Assembly (NCBI RefSeq): GCF_004168205.1 | Contig: NZ_RCYB01000110.1 | Location: 1-6,110 of the forward strand | DNA length: 6,110 nucleotides | Reading direction: 5' to 3' | From: Catenibacterium sp. co_0103 | Lineage (GTDB): Bacteria > Bacillota_I > Bacilli_A > Erysipelotrichales > Coprobacillaceae | Shown: positions 1 through 6,083 of the stretch, piece by piece | Numbering within the stretch: the stretch's first letter is position 1 | Layout: the number at the start of each line of letters is the position of its first letter | The notes under the pieces: generated by a model | The model's input: the letters and a program-made list of their open reading frames with translations, nothing else | The model's database searches: none | What the model was told of the DNA's origin: nothing | Position numbers and translations under genes: made by a program

Positions 1-70
1 TATTGTTGGAATATTTCTGAGTGAACTGATAAAGAGAAGCTTTCTTAGGCTTTAATACTTTGTTTGACAT
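1..70 (-). CDS. Unidentified gene, N-terminal 23 codons only
   Basis: On the minus strand an ATG at 70-68 opens a reading frame with no stop to the window edge. The visible protein starts MSNKVLKPKKASLYQF and is basic at the N-terminus. A strong GGAGG ribosome binding site lies on the minus strand at 84-80, 9 nt before the ATG, which makes this a convincing gene start despite its short length. A TATAAT match on the minus strand at 107-102 could be its -10 box, but I see no good -35. I do not recognise the family. A transposase would fit the mobile surroundings, but that is only a guess. Confidence 0.6.
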   Translation of the reverse strand, partial: MSNKVLKPKKASLYQFTQKYSNN

Positions 71-107
71 ATGATTATACCTCCATCTAATTTCTAATCT
101 AATTATA

Positions 108-203
108 GAACAGATGGGAAATTCATGTGTCCGGTTCAGCTTCATGAACGCCGTTTAATCGGTGCTTATGAAATTTAATTTTCACTAACCTGTGGTTTGT
201 GGG
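108..203 (+). other. Possible structured RNA: three consecutive hairpins
   Basis: Three potential stems follow each other with little space between them. (1) 108-137: GAAC pairs with GTTC and AGATG pairs with CATGT with one mismatch, leaving a 5-nt bulge and a loop containing GGAAA. (2) 141-172: a 13-position stem with six-base loop TTTAAT, one A-C mismatch and two G-U wobbles. (3) 183-201: an eight-position stem with one T-T mismatch and loop TGT, extendable by two G-U pairs to 203. Stems 2 and 3 include G-U pairs that hold only in plus-strand RNA. The sequence 116-137 resembles the GGAAA loop and 3' arm of a group II intron domain V, with stem 2 in the domain VI position. No maturase is encoded upstream. 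It could equally be the leader of the HipA-like gene. Confidence 0.3.
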
Positions 204-245
204 TATTCAAATTAGATAATTATTTTTTGAAAGGATGTGTTTTTC

Positions 246-1370
246 ATGAATTATATTTTAAAACAGTATGATAATGATTTATTGTATTTTTAATACAAAA
301 ATACAAATGATGGATTAGAAGTTTTAATTAATACTGTTAATCAAAATTTACAATATCTTTTACCATTAGACTTAGAATTAAGCAATGAAGGATTAAAAAA
401 ATGGCTTCAAAAAAGGACGATTCCTAGAAATAGACCCTATGTTTCTAATTTTTTATCTCGATTAGGATTAAATGAAAAAGATACAAAAGGTATTATTGAT
501 ATATGTCAAGGCTTATCATTGAATGATAGTTATTGGGTTGTGCAAGAAGATTGTAAAGACTTATTTAAAAATAAAAATCTTTATCATAATTCTTTTAATA
601 CAAATATTGCTTCCATTGCTTTTACAGGATATGGAAGTTATAAATGAACTAAATACTGTTTATCGCCTGAATTTACAACAAATGGGATGCTTGCTAAATC
701 ATGGAGAAGAATAAAAAATAATATTCTTCTTTATAAATCAGGAACAGAAGGATTTGCGAATAGTGGCTTAGAACCTTATAGTGAATATTATGCTTCACAA
801 ATTGCCAAGACAATGGATTTACATTATGTAGATTATGGACTTTCTAAATGGAAAGGGAAGCTTTGTTCAACATGTTTACTTTTCACAAATGAAAATGTAT
901 CTTATATTCCAGTTGGAAGAATTATTAAAACAGGTGGAATAGAGTCAGTTATTGATTATTATAAAAAGCTAGGTGAAAGCTATTATCAAGAATTATTAGA
1001 TATGCTTGTTTTTGATGCAGTGATTTTAAATGAAGATCGTTATTTTGGTAACTTTGGTTTTTTAATTGATAATAAATCAAATAAAATTGTGGGATGTGCG
1101 CCTATTTTTGATAATGGATTATCACTTCTTTGTTATGCTATGGATGATGATTTTAAAAATATTAATCAATACATCCAAACAAGACTTCCTGCAACATATC
1201 AAGATTTTATTGCTTTTGTAAAACCACGTATGACAAAAAGACAAAAGGAAAAACTAAGAAAATTAATAGGTTTCAAGTTTGAAAGTCATTATAAATATCG
1301 ATTACCTAGAAAAAGACTCAAATATTTGGAAGAAATTATTCAAATAAGAGTTTTAGAATTATTAGAATAG
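246..1370 (+). pseudogene. HipA-like kinase domain protein, disrupted by two nonsense codons
   Basis: Starting at ATG 246, about 10 nt after AAAGGA, a single frame of 374 codons runs to TAG at 1368-1370. TAA at 291-293 (codon 16) and TGA at 645-647 (codon 134) break it. Both sides of each stop belong to the same protein: residues 17-133 match, as I recall it, the N-terminal half of a HipA-like family of gut Firmicutes (for example NDSYWVV), and SPEFTTNGML follows the second stop. The HipA-type catalytic residues are present: NEDRYFGN with D264 and N269, and D289 in PIFDNG. The usual DRH is DRY here. HipA proteins are protein-fold kinases, often toxins or regulators of toxin-antitoxin systems; no HipB-like partner is visible. 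The 227-aa open part from 687 lacks a ribosome binding site, so it is probably not translated. With no frameshift or deletion, the decay looks recent. Confidence 0.8.
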
Positions 1371-1450
1371 TAGTGTATATCAAATGTTTTTACATGTTCT
1401 TTTTCTACTTTTTTCAGAAATTTCTGTAATATTGATTATTCCACTCTAGT
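1371..1450. other. Short spacer between HipA-like pseudogene and IS21 end
   Basis: Eighty bases of AT-rich spacer. It holds a T-rich stretch at 1400-1414 and a perfect 12-bp palindrome CAGAAATTTCTG at 1415-1426. A four-bp ATGT/ACAT stem around 1384-1395 precedes T-rich DNA and might act as a weak terminator for the gene upstream. Nothing else is recognisable. Confidence 0.3.
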
Positions 1451-1512
1451 TGATCACTCATTCCGATTGGGTTGACCAAGTATTCCGATGAACCTGACCA
1501 CCTAAAATCCTG
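1451..1512. repeat. Three 22-bp-spaced terminal repeats of the IS21 end
   Basis: TGATCACTCATTCCGAT starts at 1451, TGACCAAGTATTCCGAT at 1473 and a more diverged TGACCACCTAAAATCCT at 1495. The starts are exactly 22 bp apart, about two helical turns, which puts them on the same face of the DNA. Multiple end repeats are typical of IS21-family termini, where the IstA transposase binds. The third copy keeps only the TGACCA core and drifts after it. Confidence 0.75.
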
Positions 1513-1546
1513 ACTGTAAATAAAGTACAGTCAGGATTATTTTTTG
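1506..1546. terminator. Intrinsic terminator, possibly bidirectional
   Basis: A perfect 13-bp stem (AATCCTGACTGTA at 1506-1518, its complement at 1526-1538) has a 7-nt loop. On the plus strand it is followed by ATTTTTTG, giving a good U-tract for transcripts coming from the HipA-like side. On the minus strand only four T follow the stem, so it would end istB transcription less strongly. Its position between the istB stop and the element end suits a device that insulates the element from outside transcription. Confidence 0.8.
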
Positions 1547-1547
1547 T

Positions 1548-1919
1548 TTATCTGCTTCTCATTGACTTATCACCAAAGATTTTTATTGTCTGTGATTTTG
1601 ATATTATTCTATCCATTATTGCATCAGCTAAGGCGCCTCCACCAAGCTTACTGTGCCATCCTGTAACATCAAACTGAGAGCAGAATACTGTTGAATGAAT
1701 ACGATATCTCTTTTCCAGTATTTCAAGAATATCCTGCTGTTCGGCATTATTAGTCCCTATCAACAGCCTCTCGTCCAGTATTAAAAGATTACACTTTATG
1801 TATTGATTTATTCTCTTTCTGTAATTTTCCTGAACCGTTGCAAGATCTAATTCAGCTAATAAGTCAGGAAGTCTTACATACATTACCTTCAGGGGTGCAT
1901 TACATACTTCTACACCTAG
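1548..1919 (-). pseudogene. istB: IstB-like transposition helper ATPase, N-terminally truncated
   Basis: IstB is the AAA+ ATPase that assists the IstA transposase in IS21 elements; the full protein is about 250 aa. Here only about 123 codons remain. The homology begins at LGVEVCNAP, 12 codons upstream of the ATG at 1883, which shows that this ATG is an internal methionine and not a start. Visible landmarks are MYVRLPDLLAEL, a Walker B-like LLILDERLL (many relatives have DEW), FCSQFDVTGWH, and ALADAIMDRI near the C-terminus. The N-terminal domain and Walker A P-loop are absent and a stop (TAA on the minus strand, 1931-1929) lies just before the homologous part. The product cannot bind ATP, so this is a relic. 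Its base composition is visibly richer in G and C than the genes to its right. Confidence 0.88.
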
Positions 1920-1972
1920 GTTTAAATTTTACATAATTTAGTATTGTAGTTTTTTCTTATAACCCCATATCG

Positions 1973-1981
1973 TGATACAAT
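1973..1981 (+). promoter_or_regulatory. Extended -10 promoter for the two-component operon
   Basis: TGATACAAT fits the extended -10 pattern TGnTAnnAT. No good -35 is present at the right distance, as is common for extended -10 promoters. Transcription would start near 1988, about 40 nt before the response regulator ATG at 2029. The -10 also forms one arm (TACAATA, 1976-1982) of a 7-bp inverted repeat with TATTGTA at 1942-1948, which could be a protein-binding site. Confidence 0.5.
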
Positions 1982-2028
1982 AGAAACATCAATTAATAAT
2001 GTACATATTCGATTGGGAGCTACATAAG

Positions 2029-2712
2029 ATGAAAATAGGAATAATAGATGATGATACTCATTTCAGCCAAGTCATAAAGAATAAGATAGAAGAAAACACA
2101 TGCTTTAGTAAAAGTAGTATTGATGTATTTAATAATGATTTCAAATCACTTCAATTAAAAGATTATGATTATTTGTTTATAGATATTCTATTAATGCAGG
2201 ATAATGGTATCACTATTGCGAAAAGTATAGATAATAAGAATACACGCATCATATTCATGTCTAGTAATGAAACACTTGTTTATGATTGTTTTGATATTGC
2301 GCTTTACTTCTTTATAAGAAAAACATCTTATGAAGATGATTTAGAAAGATTATTTATCAAGATAGATAAAGATCAGGCTGAAAACCATAAACAATATCTC
2401 GTTGATAAGAAAAACAATCAATACATTAATCTCAAGGATATTATCTATGTTCAATCCCATAGAAATACATGTACCTTTTACACGGAAGATAATGAATATG
2501 TTCAATACACAACATTAAAGAAATGTTCTGAAGAGTTATGTTCTAATGTAGCATTCTATAAGATCAACTCATACACCATTATTAATTTTAAGTATGTTAC
2601 TAAAATCAATAATCAAAGTGTTACTCTTATAAACAACCAAACATTTAATGTCTCTAGAAAATCAAAAGATATTATTGAAAAATACCATGCCTACAGGAGG
2701 TACATACAATGA
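2029..2712 (+). CDS. LytTR-family response regulator
   Basis: A 227-aa transcription factor of the AgrA/ComE/VirR type. The receiver domain (1 to about 115) has the acidic cluster D7-D8-D9, the phosphoacceptor D52, S78 at the switch Ser/Thr position, and K98. A LytTR DNA-binding domain follows (about 125-222), with INLKDIIYVQSHRN at its start and NVSRKS near its end. I chose ATG 2029 rather than the in-frame ATG 1999: GGGAG at 2015-2019 sits 9 nt before it, and the protein then begins MKIGIIDDD as receivers normally do. The stop overlaps the histidine kinase start by 4 nt (ATGA), so the pair is translationally coupled. LytTR regulators usually control peptide-responsive functions such as bacteriocin production, export or immunity; the ABC gene downstream is the obvious candidate target. 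Confidence 0.92.
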   Translation: MKIGIIDDDTHFSQVIKNKIEENTCFSKSSIDVFNNDFKSLQLKDYDYLFIDILLMQDNGITIAKSIDNKNTRIIFMSSNETLVYDCFDIALYFFIRKTSYEDDLERLFIKIDKDQAENHKQYLVDKKNNQYINLKDIIYVQSHRNTCTFYTEDNEYVQYTTLKKCSEELCSNVAFYKINSYTIINFKYVTKINNQSVTLINNQTFNVSRKSKDIIEKYHAYRRYIQ

Positions 2713-3827
2713 TGAGTTTCTTATATTTTTGTTGTATAGAAGCATTACTGACATATCTCCTTAGAACAAATAAAACAGCTATTATTATTGCCTCTTTATT
2801 GATCAATTGTCTTCTTAGTGTATTTACAAGTCATCCACTATTACAGGATCTCTTGTTAATAGAATCTTTATGCTTCTTATTCTATTATTATTCAGATAGG
2901 CTGTTATCAGAAATTATCTTCTATCTTTCATTTTTAACTGTTATAAAGAATTTAGTTGTTCTAATACCAATATCCCCTATTGTTTCATTGATCATCTATA
3001 TTCTTATTATCTCTACATTCGCTATTATTCAAAAACTTTACCCTATCGATAATAAGAATCTCTATTGGGGATTACTTATGGCTATATCCTTAAGTACTCT
3101 ATGTATTTATCATATTCTCTATAATGACTTTCTTAATATATTAGGCATAAACTGTAATCTCATTATTCTTATAACCCTTTTGATTACTATCATCATTTCC
3201 TATTACTTATTCCTTAGATATACCAAACTTAATCATGAACAACAGCTTCTTAACCAGGCCATTGACCATTTTAAGAATGACCAACAAAACTATGCCTTCA
3301 TTGAAAAGAAAAACAATGAACTCTATAAACTAAGACATGACTTAAAATATGATTACCTTCAGATGAAGGAATATGTAAAAAGAAAAGAATTTGAAAATGT
3401 GAATGAGATGATAAACAAAAGAATAGATTCTCTCAATGATCATAACATGCTGATCATATCTGGTAATAAGCTATTTGATTCATTTATCAATATGAAATTA
3501 GAACAGCTTAAACTCAACAACATTAAACCTGCTATTATTGTATCTGTTCAGGATATATCATTTATAGAGGATGAACATTTGAATATCCTTATAAATTATC
3601 TGTTTGATATCGCAATAGATTGCATGGAGAATAATGAATTAGAAGTAAAAATAACGGAAGACCAATGTGCCTTTGAAATCACATTGTATATGAATGATGC
3701 AAAAGAAAGAATCAATCAAATGAAATATGATACTCTTGTATTAATACTGCATAAATATCATGGAAGCTTACAAGTACAGCATGCTGGTGCATCACTCTAT
3801 ATCTCTACTCTTATACCTGTTTCATAA
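2709..3827 (+). CDS. AgrC-like (HPK10 type) sensor histidine kinase, degenerate ATPase domain
   Basis: A 372-aa polytopic membrane sensor. Residues 1-170 are almost all hydrophobic and give about six membrane segments, as in AgrC-like peptide sensors. A dimerisation and phosphotransfer segment follows, with H210 in KLRHDLKYD. The C-terminal part resembles a GHKL ATPase domain, but key elements are missing: the N-box reads NYLFDIAID at 296-304, with Ile301 where the Mg-binding Asn normally lies, and the GxGL box is absent before LHKYHGSLQV (347-356). ATP binding is therefore doubtful, and it may work as a pseudokinase or as a sensor that relies on another kinase. AGGAGG at 2695-2700, inside the regulator gene, serves ATG 2709 (8 nt) or ATG 2712 (11 nt). 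It is coupled to the regulator upstream and ends within a terminator. Confidence 0.85.
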   Translation: MMSFLYFCCIEALLTYLLRTNKTAIIIASLLINCLLSVFTSHPLLQDLLLIESLCFLFYYYSDRLLSEIIFYLSFLTVIKNLVVLIPISPIVSLIIYILIISTFAIIQKLYPIDNKNLYWGLLMAISLSTLCIYHILYNDFLNILGINCNLIILITLLITIIISYYLFLRYTKLNHEQQLLNQAIDHFKNDQQNYAFIEKKNNELYKLRHDLKYDYLQMKEYVKRKEFENVNEMINKRIDSLNDHNMLIISGNKLFDSFINMKLEQLKLNNIKPAIIVSVQDISFIEDEHLNILINYLFDIAIDCMENNELEVKITEDQCAFEITLYMNDAKERINQMKYDTLVLILHKYHGSLQVQHAGASLYISTLIPVS

Positions 3828-3839
3828 CAGGTATTTTTT
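3813..3839 (+). terminator. Intrinsic terminator overlapping the kinase stop codon
   Basis: A perfect 9-bp stem, ATACCTGTT at 3813-3821 and its complement at 3826-3834, with a 4-nt loop and then five T (3835-3839). The kinase stop codon TAA (3825-3827) begins in the loop, so ribosomes reaching the stop would cover the hairpin. It should separate the two-component genes from the ABC genes, which then need their own promoter or read-through. Confidence 0.85.
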
Positions 3840-3928
3840 GTTTATTATCCTCATAAATCGGTCAAACGTCCTCAAGATATTATTTATTTTTTTAAAGGTT
3901 GTATGATTGAAATAGGAGGTGCTTTACT
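3840..3928 (+). promoter_or_regulatory. Intergenic control region before ABC gene, with strong RBS and a mini-ORF
   Basis: The ABC gene must start its own transcripts here if the upstream terminator works. Weak -10 candidates are TATTAT at 3878-3883 and TATGAT at 3902-3907; I see no convincing -35, as expected if an activator such as the LytTR regulator is needed. AGGAGGT at 3914-3920 lies 8 nt before ATG 3929. A 9-codon ORF (MIEIGGALL, 3903-3932) runs through this site and its TGA overlaps the ABC start. It has only a weak AAAGG 4 nt upstream, so its translation is uncertain. Confidence 0.45.
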
Positions 3929-5953
3929 ATGATTGAGATGAAACATGTAAATATAAATTTTGGTGATCAAGTCATATTCAATGATGCTCATTTTAAGACA
4001 TGTCCTGGTCAAATCACTGGTATTATTGGTAAAAGTGGATGTGGTAAAACAACATTCCTAAAATCATTATTATACCAGTACAAAGATAATCTTCTTTATG
4101 TAGATAATGTAGCTATCAATAATTCTAATAAAGAAGACTATCTATTAAACAAGGTGTCTTATATTGATCAATTTGGGACATTCTTTGATAACATGAAAGT
4201 ATATGAACATTTTGAATTTATTAATCACCTACAAGAAAGCCAATATGATCAAACCAAAATGAACAATATGCTTCATCTAGTAGGATTGGATCTTATAGAT
4301 CCATCCTGCTATCCTTCTTCTTTATCTATTGGGCAGAGAAAAAGATTCTTAATAGCGTTATCCATGTATAAAGATGCATCCATCATTATTATTGATGAAC
4401 CAACTGCTTCTTTAGATCAAGAAAATAAAGAAATCGTACTTCAATTACTCGAAAAACTAAAATCAGAAAACAAATATATTATCATTACAACTCATGATGA
4501 ATATCTAATAAATCATCTAGACATTACTTATAGAATAGAAAATAGAATTCTTGTATGTGATCAAAAAATAGATAAAATAAATCAATCTATTCAACTCAAA
4601 AAATCGAACATCAGCAGCTATCATAAGTACTTCTTCTATAAGAATAAAAGACAATGGTTTCAGTTTATCCTTGTATTACTTCTAGGTTTTATTATGACTA
4701 TCTCTATTTCTACTAACGTAAGTGATAGTCTATTACAGGAAAATAAGTTATCAAGTGGTATAAAACAAGCCAATAAAGCAGAATTATATACAGGTAAGAT
4801 GAATGATTCTTATATTGCGAATGGTGTAGATAGTTATTATATCGGTGATGCAGAGGTAAATCTTGATATAAGTACTGAGGAATTGAATCATATTAAATCA
4901 ATCAAACATGTAAAGAGTGTTTATCCATTTGATGTATTTGATACAATCAATCAAATGGAAGATGTGAGTAAAGGTACTGTTTATTATCAAGGAAGTAAAA
5001 CACAGTTTGATTATTTTCAGGAAGGGAGTCCAATGGTCGTTCCCTATTACTCTTTCCAGAATATTAAAGTAGATGGAAAAGAACTTAAAGGAAATGCAAT
5101 CAGTCAATCATTCGCAAGAAAGCTAGGTATAGATGAAAAAGAAAAGAACTTTAAAATATCTATAGATGTATATGTTCCTGTCCAAGAATATACTTATCAA
5201 TGTGAAATTGATGATTCTAAAACATTGGGCACTTTATCTCAGGTTCTTACTAAGAAAGTAAATCTTGAAATAGAAATCAATCATATTATTTCAACAGATG
5301 ATTATTATAATGAATTTCTTAGTGCTGGATATGTTGTACTTATGAATGACAAATCATTCTATACTATTTTAAATCAATACAATAACCAGACTCCTGATAG
5401 TTTACTAGATGACAAAGAATACAATGCAGCTATTACTCCTTATCAAAGTAAGAATTATGTTGTAGAAGTAGACCGTATTAAGAACTTAAAAAGTGTTGAA
5501 AAAGAAATATCTCAGATTTCTAATAATTTCATTACTTATGATCAATATAATTCAGTGACAGATATGGTTGATGTCTATAAGGAAGAAAGAAAAGGAAGAT
5601 ACATTTTTATGGCTGTAGTGATATTAATCGCAATATTCCTTTATGTTCTTGTACAAATGAATGCATTGGATGATAGAAAGAATGAAATTAAATTGTTGAA
5701 GGTTTATGGTTTAAAGAATCAAACAATTTGTTCTTTAATGAATGATAATATGATTGTACAGTCCATCTTATCTCTATTACTAAGTATTCCTGGTTTCTTT
5801 ATCGCAAGAAAAATTGGTTTCTTTGTGATTAATCGTCAGTCAATGACTATGAGTTTATTACTATTTATGATTATTCAAATAGGTGTGACTCTAGTTATTT
5901 GTTTCTTATATATATGTTATAGTCAATGGTTTGTAAAGAAGGTGGATTTATGA
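3929..5953 (+). CDS. MacB-like ABC transporter, ATPase fused to FtsX-type permease
   Basis: A 674-aa half-transporter with its ATPase at the N-terminus. The ATPase (1 to about 215) is intact: Walker A GKSGCGKT at 34-41, Q-loop Q81, signature LSIGQ at 132-136 (LSGGQ in most), Walker B with D156 and E157, D-loop SLD 161-163 and H-switch H189. Then come one membrane segment (about 244-262), a large extracellular domain (about 263-555) and three C-terminal membrane segments (about 559-577, 610-630, 642-663). DDRKNEIKLLKVYGLKN at 581-597 is the cytoplasmic loop typical of FtsX/MacB permeases. This is the MacB topology, used for mechanotransmission in peptide export, resistance or surface signalling rather than import. 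It would act as a dimer in the membrane. Its position behind a LytTR system suggests peptide handling or immunity, but the substrate is unknown. The stop overlaps the next ABC gene by ATGA. Confidence 0.9.
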   Translation: MIEMKHVNINFGDQVIFNDAHFKTCPGQITGIIGKSGCGKTTFLKSLLYQYKDNLLYVDNVAINNSNKEDYLLNKVSYIDQFGTFFDNMKVYEHFEFINHLQESQYDQTKMNNMLHLVGLDLIDPSCYPSSLSIGQRKRFLIALSMYKDASIIIIDEPTASLDQENKEIVLQLLEKLKSENKYIIITTHDEYLINHLDITYRIENRILVCDQKIDKINQSIQLKKSNISSYHKYFFYKNKRQWFQFILVLLLGFIMTISISTNVSDSLLQENKLSSGIKQANKAELYTGKMNDSYIANGVDSYYIGDAEVNLDISTEELNHIKSIKHVKSVYPFDVFDTINQMEDVSKGTVYYQGSKTQFDYFQEGSPMVVPYYSFQNIKVDGKELKGNAISQSFARKLGIDEKEKNFKISIDVYVPVQEYTYQCEIDDSKTLGTLSQVLTKKVNLEIEINHIISTDDYYNEFLSAGYVVLMNDKSFYTILNQYNNQTPDSLLDDKEYNAAITPYQSKNYVVEVDRIKNLKSVEKEISQISNNFITYDQYNSVTDMVDVYKEERKGRYIFMAVVILIAIFLYVLVQMNALDDRKNEIKLLKVYGLKNQTICSLMNDNMIVQSILSLLLSIPGFFIARKIGFFVINRQSMTMSLLLFMIIQIGVTLVICFLYICYSQWFVKKVDL

Positions 5954-6051
5954 TTGAGATGAAGAATATCAATCTATCTTTTAAGAATCATATATTGTTT
6001 AAGAACCAGAATATAAGTATTCCGTCTTCTCAAATTACTGTTATGAAATGA
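5950..6051 (+). pseudogene. Second ABC ATPase gene, disrupted at the Walker A position
   Basis: ATG 5950 overlaps the stop of the preceding gene, with GGTGG at 5941-5945 as a weak binding site. The first 33 residues parallel the start of the upstream ABC protein: MIEMKNINLSF against MIEMKHVNINF, and SQITVMK against GQITGII. The frame then meets TGA at 6049-6051, exactly where the first glycine of Walker A should be. The following 59 bases do not encode a proper P-loop: the frame reads PLSRHKSTF, with only KSTF fitting. Either a mobile element inserted here, or the P-loop has decayed by substitutions. The intact ancestor was probably a partner or a paralogue of the MacB-like protein upstream, translationally coupled to it. 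Confidence 0.75.
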
Positions 6052-6054
6052 CCG

Positions 6055-6083
6055 TTGTCAAGACATAAATCAACTTTCATAAT
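6055..6083 (+). promoter_or_regulatory. Sigma-A-like promoter starting at the ABC disruption point
   Basis: TTGTCA (6055-6060) and CATAAT (6078-6083) each match the sigma-A consensus at five of six positions and are separated by exactly 17 bp. The promoter begins within 7 bp of the place where the ABC homology ends, and AAGGG, a possible ribosome binding site, closes the window. This is the arrangement expected at the left end of an insertion sequence that reads rightwards, but no transposase sequence is inside the window to prove it. Confidence 0.45.

Larger units (their letters stand above)
1451..1919 (-). mobile_element. IS21-family element remnant (one terminus plus istB C-terminus)
   Basis: The remnant runs from a terminal repeat that begins TGATCACTCATTCCGA at 1451 to about 1919, where homology to IstB stops abruptly. 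IS21 elements have TG/CA ends, multiple internal repeats at each end for IstA binding, and the gene order istA-istB. Here the end downstream of istB survives, while istA, the first part of istB and the other end are gone. The element therefore cannot move by itself. The deletion junction lies only about 55 bp from the promoter of the two-component operon. No target duplication can be checked because only one end is present. Confidence 0.8.

Noticed and set aside
85..217. Inverted repeat ATCTAATTT (85-93) and AAATTAGAT (209-217) as mobile-element ends
   Set aside because: Only 9 bp in AT-rich DNA, with no target duplication or transposase between the arms; chance is a sufficient explanation.
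645..647. TGA read as tryptophan (alternative genetic code) in the HipA-like gene
   Set aside because: TGA terminates the response regulator and the ABC gene at normal overlaps, Trp is encoded by TGG throughout, and a TAA also interrupts the same frame.
523..714. 63-aa plus-strand ORF
   Set aside because: It overlaps the HipA-like reading frame in another frame, has no ribosome binding site and resembles no family; it is a shadow of the pseudogene.
687..1370. Separate functional 227-aa HipA-like gene starting at 687
   Set aside because: There is no ribosome binding site before 687, and the same frame carries matching N-terminal homology upstream back to 246.
1415..1426. 12-bp palindrome CAGAAATTTCTG as an operator
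   Set aside because: It sits between two dead elements with no promoter nearby, so there is nothing for it to control in this window.
1548..1883. Intact 111-aa protein starting at ATG 1883
   Set aside because: IstB homology continues 12 codons upstream of this ATG and the P-loop domain is missing, so it is a truncated remnant.
1999..2028. Upstream ATG 1999 as start of the response regulator
   Set aside because: The ten extra residues are not part of a receiver domain, and the GGGAG site is placed for ATG 2029.
4898..5107. 69-aa minus-strand ORF
   Set aside because: It lies entirely antisense within the well-supported MacB-like gene and has no sign of an independent start.
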